38,171 nucleotides of DNA from a bacterium (GCA_021842385.1 JAKCAE010000003.1:1-38171), one strand, 5' to 3'. Shown: positions 1-9,219, numbered from the stretch's first letter. Translations and numbers: made by a program. Notes: generated by a model from the sequence alone, not told the origin.

Positions 1-60
1 TGCAAACAAGTCAAACCCTTAATAGAAAATCTGCCTGATTTAGGCATCTAAAACAAAAAT

Positions 61-1158
61 ATGAACAAAAGAGTTTTAATAGCATTGGGAAGTATTTTAG
101 GCTTAATCATAGTCATCGTTGTTTTCATTATCATAGTTAATGCCAGAAGCAAAGCACCTGTTACTGAACAAAATAATACAGAAGTAACAGCTGAGAATAC
201 TGACAAAACCGCTCCAGCTGCAAACACTGATCAGTTAACTAAAATAACTGATGCTGCTGTGATAGCGCCAATTCTTTCATATGACGGCAAGGCTGCCTGG
301 TTTTTTACAGGTGATGGACATCTTTACAAGTTGAATCTTTCCACAGGTTTAAAACAAGAATATCTATTGCCAACATATCTTGAGGTTTCAGACGTAATTT
401 GGCCCTTAAACGGCAATGACTTTATTGTTGTTTTAGGAACAGGCGCTTCTAAAACCTTCAGCTATTACAATTCTGAAACTAAAACCTTTAATGACTATCC
501 TTCAAATGTTAAAGCCGTTGATTTTACTCCTGATGGCAAACACGTCATTTACAATTGGGTTAGTGGAGCTAAATCAACGCTTAGTCTGGCAGACCCTAAT
601 CTAAAGAATTACCAGAACATCATTGATCTTCCTTCAGGTGGTCTGACATTGAAAGTCTCGGCTTTAGGCAACAAAGTTTTTGCCTATGATCACGCAAATA
701 GCACTGACGGGAAATTAAACTTGATTGACCTTGATTCTAAAAAACTTGTGACCATTAGAACAGCCGCTGATAATTCAGTGCTTTGGTCTCCTGACGGCAA
801 GAAGTTTGTTTACAACAGAGATCCTGACGGTAAAACTAATAATAACTCACTGTGGCTTGGGGATTCGGAAGAAGTTACTAACAAGCAATTAAACATTGAA
901 GGTTCTGTTTCTAAAACAGTTTTTGATCAGAGCGGTAAATATCTTTTTGTTTCCTCTGTTGGTTTAGACGATCAGACTGAATCCATCTGGAAGATAGATT
1001 TGCAAACTTTGCAAAAAACAAAAGTCTTTAAGCTTAAAGACTTGGTTACTAAGATTGATGCATCTGATTTGCTCATTAGTCCTGATGCGCAAATCTTGTA
1101 TTTCAAGAATGCGGACGGATATTTGTATTCAGTACTTCTTTCTAAAGAGGTTAAGTAG
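61..1158 (+). CDS. Membrane-anchored beta-propeller (TolB/WD40-like) protein
   Basis: ORF with N-terminal TM helix and repeated SPDGKKFVYNRD / TPDGKHVIYN-type propeller motifs. Confidence 0.7.
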   Translation: MNKRVLIALGSILGLIIVIVVFIIIVNARSKAPVTEQNNTEVTAENTDKTAPAANTDQLTKITDAAVIAPILSYDGKAAWFFTGDGHLYKLNLSTGLKQEYLLPTYLEVSDVIWPLNGNDFIVVLGTGASKTFSYYNSETKTFNDYPSNVKAVDFTPDGKHVIYNWVSGAKSTLSLADPNLKNYQNIIDLPSGGLTLKVSALGNKVFAYDHANSTDGKLNLIDLDSKKLVTIRTAADNSVLWSPDGKKFVYNRDPDGKTNNNSLWLGDSEEVTNKQLNIEGSVSKTVFDQSGKYLFVSSVGLDDQTESIWKIDLQTLQKTKVFKLKDLVTKIDASDLLISPDAQILYFKNADGYLYSVLLSKEVK

Positions 1159-3234
1159 CTATTCTAAGTGGATAACTTTTTCGTTGATTAGTTTTAATAT
1201 CTCCGGATGCTTTGCAAGCCCCGGGTCTTTTGCATATATTCTTTTGGCCCAATTTAGCGCAAGTTTGGCAGTTTCCGGATTGTAGTCGTAGAAGCGGAAG
1301 TAGGCAAACCCTGACTGTTCTTCACCAAAGATATTGCCAAAACCTCTGGTTTTTAAATCAAGCTCTGCAAGCTCAAAACCATCTGATATCTCTGAAAACT
1401 TTGTTAATCTCTGCCTGATTCTTTCATTTTCATTCTCAGAAAAAAGCAGGCAGTAAGACTGATGTTCTGACCTGCCGACCCTGCCTCTGAATTGATGCAG
1501 TTGGGCAAGACCAAAACGTTCTGCCCCTTCTATGATCATGACACTGGCATTTGGTACATCCACACCCACCTCAATTACTGAAGTGCTTACAAGGATATGA
1601 AACTCTTTGTTTAAGAAGTTTTGCATAATCTCTTCTTTTTCTGCTGTTTTCATTTTGCCGTGCAGCAACCCTATTTTTAACTTTGGAAATATTTTTTGCA
1701 AAGCCTCGTATTCTTTTGTTGCAGACTTAACCCCCAGTTTGTCGCTTTCTTCAATTAGGGGAGTGACTACAAAAATTTGTCTGCCTGAAGCGACCTGTTT
1801 TGCAACAAAAGCATAAGCTTCAGGACGTTCCGCAGTATTAACAACTTTTGTTTTTATTATCTTCCTTCCTTTTGGCATTTGTTTAATCTGGGATATTTCT
1901 AAATCGCCAAAAAGGGAAAGTTTTAAGGTTCTTGGGATTGGTGTAGCGCTCATGGAAAGCAGGTGCGGGAAGTTTGTTTTGCTTTGTTGTTGAAGGTGTG
2001 CCCTTTGCCTAACTCCAAACCTGTGTTGCTCGTCAATTATTAACAGTGCGATGTTTTTAAATTCCACGGAAGCTTGTAGCGCAGCATGTGTTGCAATGAT
2101 CAGCTGCGGCCCGCCGTGTTTAATTTCAGCAATCAGTTCTTTTCTGTTTGCTTTGAAAGAGTTATTTATACTTGCTTTTTTGCCTGTTAACAAAACAACA
2201 CTTATTTTTTTAGCATAATCTTTGAAGTATTTTAGAGCGCTGTTGAAATGTTGTTGGGCAAGAATTTCTGTGGGACAGAGTAAAACAACCTGTTGTTGCA
2301 AGGAAAGCACTTGTAAGGAAGCGATAAAAGCAACAAGAGTTTTTCCGCAACCAACATCTCCTTCCAAAAGTCTGTTCATGGGCACAGATTTTTGCATATC
2401 CTTTAAAATATCCCAGGTTGCTTTTTTTTGGTCCATGGTTAATTCCCAGGGAAGTTTTTTGATGAAGTCTTTAATTAATTCCTGATCAAAGGGGATTGGG
2501 GTTGCTTTTTCCGCTTCAATTTCTGCCTTGTGCTTTATTACTGCAAGCTGAGCATTAAAGATTTCTTCAAAGCCAACTCTGTATTTTGCTCGGTTGAAAA
2601 GTTCGTTGTTTTCAGGAAAGTGTAAGTTTCGGATAGTTTCCTGAATATTTAAAAGGTTTAGTTCAGAAAGCATTTCTTCCGGAAGATATTCCTGTATTTC
2701 AGAAACTTTTTGTAAAGCCTGGTACATGCAGGTGCGCATGTTTCTTAAGGAGATTGCACCTGCTAGTTTGTATATCGGAATTATTCTTCCGGTGTGTATT
2801 GAAACAGGGTCAGAGTCCTCTGTGTGTAAGACTTTTTCCCAAACAGGGTTTTGCAGCTGGAGCATTGAAACCCTGCCTTTTTGGTAAAGTCTGACAGTTC
2901 CAGCAAGAAAGACTTCGTCCCCGTCTTTTAAATATTTTGAGATATATGACTGGTTAAACCAGACAACCATTAAAGAACCGCTTTGATCTGAAACTATCGC
3001 CTCAGCGCGGTTTATGCGCCCATAGAAGGCATTTATAGCCTTAATCTGAGTTACCTTTGCTTTGATGCTTATCTGTTCCCCAGGTTTAATCTCGGAGATT
3101 TTCAGGACATTGGAAAAATCTTCATAGCGGTAGGGGAAATAAAAAAGGAGATCAGGGGTTGATTTAATTCCCAATCTGCCAAGTTCTTTTTCCAGTTTTT
3201 GTTCAGTTTTGTTAGTAGTGTTTTCAAATATCAT
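1159..3234 (-). CDS. recG: ATP-dependent DNA helicase RecG
   Basis: 691 aa; N-terminal LGRLGIKSTPDLLFYFPYRYEDFS wedge domain, LLEGDVGCGKT, DEQHRFGVRQR, SMSATPIPRTL, QFRGRVGRSEHQSYCLL motifs. Confidence 0.97.
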   Translation of the reverse strand: MIFENTTNKTEQKLEKELGRLGIKSTPDLLFYFPYRYEDFSNVLKISEIKPGEQISIKAKVTQIKAINAFYGRINRAEAIVSDQSGSLMVVWFNQSYISKYLKDGDEVFLAGTVRLYQKGRVSMLQLQNPVWEKVLHTEDSDPVSIHTGRIIPIYKLAGAISLRNMRTCMYQALQKVSEIQEYLPEEMLSELNLLNIQETIRNLHFPENNELFNRAKYRVGFEEIFNAQLAVIKHKAEIEAEKATPIPFDQELIKDFIKKLPWELTMDQKKATWDILKDMQKSVPMNRLLEGDVGCGKTLVAFIASLQVLSLQQQVVLLCPTEILAQQHFNSALKYFKDYAKKISVVLLTGKKASINNSFKANRKELIAEIKHGGPQLIIATHAALQASVEFKNIALLIIDEQHRFGVRQRAHLQQQSKTNFPHLLSMSATPIPRTLKLSLFGDLEISQIKQMPKGRKIIKTKVVNTAERPEAYAFVAKQVASGRQIFVVTPLIEESDKLGVKSATKEYEALQKIFPKLKIGLLHGKMKTAEKEEIMQNFLNKEFHILVSTSVIEVGVDVPNASVMIIEGAERFGLAQLHQFRGRVGRSEHQSYCLLFSENENERIRQRLTKFSEISDGFELAELDLKTRGFGNIFGEEQSGFAYFRFYDYNPETAKLALNWAKRIYAKDPGLAKHPEILKLINEKVIHLE

Positions 3235-3235
3235 A

Positions 3236-3313
3236 TGGTGATCCCGGCAGGGCTCGAACCTGCGACCTTCAGCTCCGCAAGCTGACGCTCTAATCCAACT
3301 GAGCTACGGGACC
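3236..3313 (-). tRNA. tRNA-Arg (anticodon GCG), CCA encoded
   Basis: Reverse complement GGTCCCGTAGCTCAGTTGGATTAGAGCGTCAGCTTGCGGAGCTGAAGGTCGCAGGTTCGAGCCCTGCCGGGATCACCA folds as a cloverleaf; anticodon loop TTGCGGA. Confidence 0.96.
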
Positions 3314-3328
3314 CCGGTGTTTGGCTGT

Positions 3329-3805
3329 TTAGAATCTCAGCCTTCGCGCTAGTTTCTGGGCGACTGTTTCGCGGTTTGGAGTTGATTCAGGAAGGTGTTT
3401 TTTTAATATCTCTGAAACTTCTGATGGATCCATGCCATTTAAGGGTATGACCACAAAACGATTTAAGTAGGCTGTAGTTTCAAAATGCAGCTGTTGTGCT
3501 TTTTCATGGTAGACAACCCAGAATCTTTTGATGTTATGGAATGGAAAATATACATCACCGACGCTAATTCCTTTTCCTGTAATGAGCACTTCAATTTCTT
3601 TTGGTTCTTGTTTTGAAAAGAAATATATTGCAAGCATGGCTACAGCAATGGTTAATGCTGCCATCCAGTCATGCATGAATATTTCATACCCAATCATAAG
3701 CAGGGCAATGATGCCTAAGGTCATATACCAACCTGTTCCCTTTTCATGGTGGTCAAATTCTTTGGTGGTCCAGGTATATATTTCGTTGTTTTGATTTTGT
3801 GCCAT
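3329..3805 (-). CDS. Conserved hypothetical membrane protein (two TM helices plus PH-like C-terminal region)
   Basis: 158 aa ORF between two tRNAs on the same strand; hydrophobic pair WYMTLGIIALLMIGYEIFMHDWMAALTIAVAMLAIYFF. Confidence 0.7.
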   Translation of the reverse strand: MAQNQNNEIYTWTTKEFDHHEKGTGWYMTLGIIALLMIGYEIFMHDWMAALTIAVAMLAIYFFSKQEPKEIEVLITGKGISVGDVYFPFHNIKRFWVVYHEKAQQLHFETTAYLNRFVVIPLNGMDPSEVSEILKKHLPESTPNRETVAQKLARRLRF

Positions 3806-3815
3806 ATTTTCTTTT

Positions 3816-3906
3816 TGGCGGTGGGGGAGGGATTCGAACCCTCGAGAGATTCATCACCTCTACTAGTTTTCAAGACTAGCTCGATAGACCACTCCGACAC
3901 CCCACC
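3816..3906 (-). tRNA. tRNA-Ser (anticodon TGA), CCA encoded
   Basis: Reverse complement begins GGTGGGGTGTCGGAGTGGTC, anticodon stem-loop CTAGT-CTTGAAA-ACTAG, long variable arm, ends CCCCACCGCCA. Confidence 0.96.
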
Positions 3907-3990
3907 AAGGTATCTAAAACAGCTTGCGGGAATGGTGATGACCCTTTGATTTTAACATCAAAAGCTTTTTTTAGCAATATTTAAAGGCAT

Positions 3991-4019
3991 TTTAAAAGCG
4001 CGTCTTTTAACGCGCTTTC
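3991..4019 (-). terminator. Intrinsic terminator downstream of the 4022..5122 gene
   Basis: Minus strand AAAGCGCGT-taaaag-ACGCGCTTT followed by T-rich tract. Confidence 0.8.
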
Positions 4020-4021
4020 AG

Positions 4022-5122
4022 TTATTTCTCAAATGATGCCGGAGGTTCAATAATGAAGCCGGCGTGTGTGTCTTTTAGGTTAGGCAGGGGAGTTGTTTGT
4101 TTTAATTCTGTGTTTAGAATCTTTGGTTTTTCTTCTTTTGCTTTTTCAGCTGCTTCTTTTTCAGTCTGAGCTGTTAATATCACTGTTATTGTGTCAGCAA
4201 TGTTTTCTTGTTCTTTTAAGTGCGCTTGGATTTTAACAGTATCGCCGATTTGAATATCTGAGGCTGTTAGCAAACCACCGTCTTTGTTAAAGGTTTCTGT
4301 GCTGTTTAATATTTGGAATTTGTTTGTTCCAACAACAATGGTGTTGTCTTTGATGTTGCTTACTTTGCCGCTGGTTTCTACTTTTTGGATTGGGTTAATT
4401 ACAGCATTGCTTTCTTCATTTGCTGCTGCGATGATTTTTTTAATTTCATGTAATGCAGTTTTTGTTTGCTCTTCATTTTCTGCAGCACCTTGTGTGTCAC
4501 TTTGGGCAATAAGGGTGTTTTGGCTTTTGGCAATGGTTTCTGCTTTTTCTATGATCTCAGAGTTTTTAGAAGAAATTGTTAGAGCAACCTTTACTTCTTT
4601 CAAAGCAGCCTTGGTTTGAGTCTGGAGCTCTGCTATGGCTGCTTTTGATTTTTCAGAATCATTTTCTGAAAGGATTTGTTTTGCTTCTTGTAGTCTTTGG
4701 ACGGCAAACTCAAGCTGTAAGTCAGCTCTTTTTTCAGGATTTGTGGTAAGGGTTAAACGCAGTTGCTGAAAACTCTTTTTTAGACTGAAGAGCGTTTCGC
4801 CAGGCAGGCTGTTGGCTGCGGCAAAGCTTGTTCCAGAAATTAATATGACTATGCTTGCTAAAACCGCAGAAAGCATTCTAAAGGAAGTAAGGAATTGTGC
4901 TGCAAAAGACCGATTTTGTTGGTGCTCTAAGTAAAGTTTTCTTTTGGTTGGTTGAGGTACTTGTTTTTTTGGTAAAGTAGAAACTTTTAAAACCAGGGAA
5001 AGCATTGAGGCAAGCTCTTCTTGAACATTTTGCGGGTAATCTGAAATCACCAGAGAAATATTTTCCCCGCTCTTTATTCTCGAAATCGCATGATCTAAAT
5101 ATTGTTCAATTTGTGGTTGCAT
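4022..5122 (-). CDS. Putative transmembrane anti-sigma-like protein with DUF5667-like and DUF5666-like regions
   Basis: TM segment then LPGETLFSLKKSFQQLRLTLTTNPEKRADLQLEFAVQRLQEAK; later GKVSNIKDNTIVVGTNKFQI...TASDIQIGDTVKIQ; overlaps the sigma factor gene. Confidence 0.7.
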   Translation of the reverse strand: MQPQIEQYLDHAISRIKSGENISLVISDYPQNVQEELASMLSLVLKVSTLPKKQVPQPTKRKLYLEHQQNRSFAAQFLTSFRMLSAVLASIVILISGTSFAAANSLPGETLFSLKKSFQQLRLTLTTNPEKRADLQLEFAVQRLQEAKQILSENDSEKSKAAIAELQTQTKAALKEVKVALTISSKNSEIIEKAETIAKSQNTLIAQSDTQGAAENEEQTKTALHEIKKIIAAANEESNAVINPIQKVETSGKVSNIKDNTIVVGTNKFQILNSTETFNKDGGLLTASDIQIGDTVKIQAHLKEQENIADTITVILTAQTEKEAAEKAKEEKPKILNTELKQTTPLPNLKDTHAGFIIEPPASFEK

Positions 5123-5729
5123 TTTTAACTTCTTGGTTTGGTGATTTTAATTGTTGATTCTTGTATTCTAAGAAAAGTTCTTGTAGTTTTTGAATTGCTC
5201 TGTGCTGAGTTACTCTGATTGAGCCTTCAGTCCTGGAAATTAGTTCTGCTATTTCGTCGTTGTCCATTTCTTCCATGAATTTAAGCTTAACGACGATTTG
5301 CTGTTCAGGGGTGAGTTTTTTAACTAGCTCTAGGAAGATTTTTCTTTCAATGATTGTGTTAGCATCTTCATTGAGGTTTTCTTCGGATTCCAAGATGTTT
5401 GAAACATCTTCTAGGTTTACCAATTCTCTTTTCTGTCTGTAGTGGTCAATGATGAGGTTTTTAGCTATCTGGTACAACCAGCCACTGAAAGATTCTGCTT
5501 TAACGCTTGATATTTTAATCCAGGCTTTAACAAAGACCTCTTCTGTAAGATCTTCTGCCAACTCTTTGTGATTTACTCTAAAAAAAATGAATTTAAAGAT
5601 CTTTTCAAAGTAAAGCTCATAGAGCTGACCAAAAGCAGGTTCTTCACCCTGTTTGGCTCTGAAGACCAGAAGTTTCTCTCTTTCCGGATCTTTCTTGGAA
5701 ATTCTAGATTGTCCTTGTATATCGGACAT
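5106..5729 (-). CDS. ECF-type RNA polymerase sigma factor
   Basis: Sigma-70 region 2 (FRVNHKELAEDLTEEVFVKAW, GWLYQIAKNLIIDHYRQKR) and region 4 (LTPEQQIVVKLKFMEEMDNDEIAELISRTEGSIRVTQHRAIQKLQ). Confidence 0.93.
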   Translation of the reverse strand: MSDIQGQSRISKKDPEREKLLVFRAKQGEEPAFGQLYELYFEKIFKFIFFRVNHKELAEDLTEEVFVKAWIKISSVKAESFSGWLYQIAKNLIIDHYRQKRELVNLEDVSNILESEENLNEDANTIIERKIFLELVKKLTPEQQIVVKLKFMEEMDNDEIAELISRTEGSIRVTQHRAIQKLQELFLEYKNQQLKSPNQEVKNATTN

Positions 5730-5848
5730 ATATGGTGCTAACTTATTAGACGTGTTTATTGCTTAATCGTTACTAAATTATATCATTTTTTCTGTGTATT
5801 AGGATATATTGTGTTAATTTAGGCAAGTTTTTGGTAATATATGCATAT

Positions 5849-6103
5849 ATGAAGACGACTTTTAAAGAAAAGGTTTACAAGATTGTTTCAAAGATTCCTA
5901 AAGGTAAAACCCTAACTTATGGAGAGGTTGCAGAGCTTGCTGGGAGTCCTGGAGCTTTTAGAGCAGTTGGAAATATTATGAGTAAGAATTGGGATCCAAA
6001 AATTCCTTGTCATCGGGTTGTCAGGGCAGACGGTAATCCTGGTGGCTACAATCGTGGAAAGAGAAACAAAGTTAGGATATTAAAAAAGGAAGGAGCAATA
6101 TGA
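5849..6103 (+). CDS. MGMT/ATL family methylated-DNA-[protein]-cysteine methyltransferase, DNA-binding domain only
   Basis: KVYKIVSKIPKGKTLTYGEVAELAGSPGAFRAVGN...IPCHRVVRADG with intact PCHRV; ATG at 5849 preferred to the TTG at 5831. Confidence 0.9.
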   Translation: MKTTFKEKVYKIVSKIPKGKTLTYGEVAELAGSPGAFRAVGNIMSKNWDPKIPCHRVVRADGNPGGYNRGKRNKVRILKKEGAI

Positions 6104-6354
6104 TTGAAGATTTTAACGAAAAAGAAAAAAGGTTAAGTAGGGAGTTGAGAGTGCAGGGGATTGGATATATTGTTGCAGCTTTAGGTTTAGTTGCCGGTCT
6201 TTCTTGGAATGATGCTATTAAATCCTTGATTGATCATTTTTTTAACACTGAAGGATCAGGCATGCTTGCAAAGTTCATTTACGCAATTGCCATTACAGTT
6301 CTAATTATCTTGTTGAGTCAGTTCTTGATGCGCATTGCAAGAAAAGATGAGTAA
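6100..6354 (+). CDS. Small membrane protein (DUF5654-like)
   Basis: 84 aa, two TM helices, GYIVAALGLVAGLSWNDAIKSLID; overlaps stop of the upstream gene by 4 nt. Confidence 0.7.
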   Translation: MIEDFNEKEKRLSRELRVQGIGYIVAALGLVAGLSWNDAIKSLIDHFFNTEGSGMLAKFIYAIAITVLIILLSQFLMRIARKDE

Positions 6355-6356
6355 TT

Positions 6357-6383
6357 AAAAACCCCAGGGTCCCTGGGGTTTTG
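6357..6383. terminator. Bidirectional intrinsic terminator between convergent genes
   Basis: aaaaaCCCCAGGgtCCCTGGGGttttg. Confidence 0.85.
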
Positions 6384-6385
6384 TT

Positions 6386-6943
6386 TTACTTCTTGAAAAG
6401 TTCTCCTGGTTTCCAGGGCGCTCCAAGTTCTGGCATCATGAATCTGTCTAAGCCATACCAACCTGCTATTCTCCAGGCAAGGATTATGAAGAGCTGTAAG
6501 AAAAGCAAGATTGGGTTAACACTTACTGTTCCTGCAAGTAAGAAGTTCATGTTCATGAAGCTTCCAAAGAAAGCTGCAATTCCTGTAAATACTCCTAAGA
6601 TTAAAGCAATGCCAACCAGAATTTCGCCATAAGTAACCATGTAAGAAAAACCAACAGCGTGTTGGCTAACAAAGCCGTTTAGAAAGTCAGCATACCAGCC
6701 TTGAACATCAGGATGTAATCCTGTTGTTTTGTTTAAAGCGCCGGTTAAGAAACCTTGTATAGCAACGCCCGCTTTAGAGCCAACCCAGACCGGGCTTTGT
6801 AGCTTTTCCCAGCCAGCTATTAGCCAGGACCAGCCAACATAGACTCTGATTATTAACCAAAGCCAAGCAAACCTTGTGTCTGCAAAGAGAAACTTTGCAA
6901 GAGGAGGTTCTGGTATTTGTATGTGTCCGTATTTTATTCCCAT
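6386..6943 (-). CDS. DoxX-family membrane protein
   Basis: 185 aa, 4 TM, RVYVGWSWLIAGWEKL and GEILVGIALILGVFTGIAAFFGSFMNMNFLLAGTVSVNP motifs. Confidence 0.8.
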   Translation of the reverse strand: MGIKYGHIQIPEPPLAKFLFADTRFAWLWLIIRVYVGWSWLIAGWEKLQSPVWVGSKAGVAIQGFLTGALNKTTGLHPDVQGWYADFLNGFVSQHAVGFSYMVTYGEILVGIALILGVFTGIAAFFGSFMNMNFLLAGTVSVNPILLFLQLFIILAWRIAGWYGLDRFMMPELGAPWKPGELFKK

Positions 6944-6973
6944 GTTTTTTGTTTAATTATTTTAATTTTTAAA

Positions 6974-7372
6974 TTATTCGCTAGTTATTCCATCAAAGTG
7001 TTCTGAGTCTTTTTCTGCTTGTTCTTTTGTTTGGTGTATGGTTTTGTCTTTGTGATGTGGAGGAGAATATATCGTGTAGAGTTTTAAAGATTCTGTATCT
7101 GAAGTATTGATGATGTTGTGTTTTGCACCCATGGGTACAATGAGCACATCGCCGTCTGAAACACTCTTTTCATTACCATCTATTATTACTTTGCCTGTTC
7201 CTTTTTCAAATCTGAAGAATTGGTCTGATTCATCATGTATTTCTTCACCAATTTCTTCTTGTGGTTTAAGGCTCATCAAAACAAGCTGGGAGTTTTTTCC
7301 CGTGTAGAGCACTTTTCTAAAGTCTTCGTTTTCTAGAGTTAGTTTTTCAATGTTGTCTTTGTATCCTTGCAT
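6974..7372 (-). CDS. Cupin-domain protein
   Basis: EEIGEEIHDESDQFFRFEKGTGKVIIDGNEKSVSDGDVLIVPMGAKHNIINTSD. Confidence 0.85.
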   Translation of the reverse strand: MQGYKDNIEKLTLENEDFRKVLYTGKNSQLVLMSLKPQEEIGEEIHDESDQFFRFEKGTGKVIIDGNEKSVSDGDVLIVPMGAKHNIINTSDTESLKLYTIYSPPHHKDKTIHQTKEQAEKDSEHFDGITSE

Positions 7373-7381
7373 ATTTTTTTG

Positions 7382-7804
7382 TTATTTAATGAAAACTGTT
7401 GCTAAAACACCTGCTGTTACTAAAAGACCGCCTGTAACATTTCCTAAGGTTGGTTTTTCTCCCAGGAATATGAAAGCAAGAAGAACTGTTAAAGCAACAC
7501 TTAGTTTGTCTATGGGAGCAACTTTTGAAGCTTCACCAAGCTGTAATGCTTTGTAGTAGAAAAGCCAGGAAAGTCCTGTTGCAATTGCAGAAAGGATTAT
7601 GAAGGTGTATGAGTATTTAGAGATTTTAAGAAGGTCTGAGGCATTTCCCTGCATAAAGACAATTCCCCAGGCAAAAATGACAATTATTATCGTTCTAATG
7701 GCCACAGCAAGGTTGCTATCAACCCCTTTTATCCCTATTTTGCCAAATATCGCAACTAATGATGCAAAGAAAGCAGAAAGAACCGCATAGATCACCCAAT
7801 TCAT
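7382..7804 (-). CDS. EamA-family transporter, single-domain (about 140 aa)
   Basis: MNWVIYAVLSAFFASLVAIFGKIGIKGVDSNLAVAIRT...LGEKPTLGNVTGGLLVTAGVL. Confidence 0.85.
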   Translation of the reverse strand: MNWVIYAVLSAFFASLVAIFGKIGIKGVDSNLAVAIRTIIIVIFAWGIVFMQGNASDLLKISKYSYTFIILSAIATGLSWLFYYKALQLGEASKVAPIDKLSVALTVLLAFIFLGEKPTLGNVTGGLLVTAGVLATVFIK

Positions 7805-7879
7805 ATTTTGTTTGTTAATTCCCTTTAATTATACACCTGCCCTTAAACAATCTCCAAAAGTTTGCTATGTTTTTAGTAT

Positions 7880-8737
7880 ATGAAAGTTTTAATTATTGGC
7901 GCAGGTAAAATTGGACAGGCAATTCAAAGCGGTTTTAAAGCAGATGTTTCTTTTGAGTTTTGGGACAAGGATCCAAGCAAGGTTCCAAATCAAAAAATTT
8001 TGGCAGAAGCTCTTTCTTTAGCTGATCTTGTTTTTTTGTGTGTTCCTTCAACAGGGCTGTTGGAAGCAACTCTTGCTTTAAAAGAGCATATTAAAGCAAC
8101 AACTTTTGTTGTTTCTTTAACAAAAGGCATGGAGCCAACTGGTCTTAAGTTTTCCTCTGAACTTTTTTCAGAATATCTTGCCAAAGAAAGCTTTGCTTTG
8201 CTTTCAGGACCAATGCTAGCTGATGAACTCATTTCCGGGAAAAAAGGCAGTGCTGTGGTTGCTTCTGCAAACAAAGAAATATTTGAAGCATTAAAGAGTT
8301 TGTTTAGAGAAGACTTTTTAGATTTAGAATATGATTCTGATGTCTATTCTGTTTCAATTTGCGGGGTTTTGAAAAATGTTTATGCTCTGGCAATGGGCAT
8401 TGCAGACGGTCTTTCTTGCGGTAATGATTTAAAGGGCGAGCTTTCTTCAAAGGCAATAGAAGAGGCTATGTCTGTGATTTCAGAACTTTCAGGAAATCCT
8501 AAAGTTTTTTTGGGAACAGCGGGAGTTGCTGATTTTGTGGCAACAGCAAACAGTTCAGAGTCCATGAATTTTCAAGCAGGCAAATGCATTGCGGAAAGTA
8601 AAGAATACCGAGTTAGTGAAGGTGTTAAGTCTTTGCCTTTGTTGGTTTCAAGGTTAAAAGATGTTTCTGTATATCCTTTGTTGAATAGCGTTTACGAAAT
8701 ATTGCTTAAGAAAAAACGGCCTGAAGATTTAATTTAA
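7880..8737 (+). CDS. gpsA: NAD(P)H-dependent glycerol-3-phosphate dehydrogenase-like protein
   Basis: N-terminal VLIIGAGKIGQAI, FVVSLTKGMEP, LLSGPMLADEL, CGVLKNVYALAMGIADGL, GTAGVADFVATA. Confidence 0.8.
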   Translation: MKVLIIGAGKIGQAIQSGFKADVSFEFWDKDPSKVPNQKILAEALSLADLVFLCVPSTGLLEATLALKEHIKATTFVVSLTKGMEPTGLKFSSELFSEYLAKESFALLSGPMLADELISGKKGSAVVASANKEIFEALKSLFREDFLDLEYDSDVYSVSICGVLKNVYALAMGIADGLSCGNDLKGELSSKAIEEAMSVISELSGNPKVFLGTAGVADFVATANSSESMNFQAGKCIAESKEYRVSEGVKSLPLLVSRLKDVSVYPLLNSVYEILLKKKRPEDLI

Positions 8738-8775
8738 TTTCGTTGTATTTATCATTAACAAGAGGGCGTTAATAT

Positions 8776-9219
8776 ATGACCAACGGATTATTAAGCCATG
8801 AGTTAGAAAAATTAAGAGCTTTTATTGCCGGACACAAGATTGCCGTACTTGCTACGGTAGACCATTATTCCTTGCCCGAGGCTGCGGTAGTTGGTTTTAG
8901 CATGGGGGAGAACTTTGAGCTGTATTTTGGAACCTCTGTGGATACAAGGAAGTTTGAGAATATTCAAAAAAATCCCCGGGTTGCACTGGTTATTGGCTGG
9001 GACAAGGGGAAAACCGTGCAATATGAAGGGGAAGCAACAGAGCTTTCAGATGAAGAGGTTTTGAACTATCAGCAGACAGCGCTTGCTGATGTTCCTTCAA
9101 TTGCTAAGTATGTGCACAAGCAGGAAATGGTTTTTTACAAGGTTAAACCAAAGATGATTAAGTATACAGATGTTTCCACTCATCCTTGGGAAGTTTTTGA
9201 ACTTGCTGAGTTTAATTAA
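8776..9219 (+). CDS. Pyridoxamine 5'-phosphate oxidase-family (FMN-binding split barrel) protein
   Basis: IAVLATVDHYSLPEAAVVGFSMGENFELYFGTSVDTRKFENIQKNPRVALVIGWD. Confidence 0.85.
   Translation: MTNGLLSHELEKLRAFIAGHKIAVLATVDHYSLPEAAVVGFSMGENFELYFGTSVDTRKFENIQKNPRVALVIGWDKGKTVQYEGEATELSDEEVLNYQQTALADVPSIAKYVHKQEMVFYKVKPKMIKYTDVSTHPWEVFELAEFN

Noticed and set aside
1212-1418. Small ORFs antisense to long genes (e.g. 1212..1418, 2222..2485, 12648..13031, 13524..13928, 25517..25966, 34800..35132)
   Set aside because: All are contained in the opposite strand of well-supported genes with no independent initiation signal.
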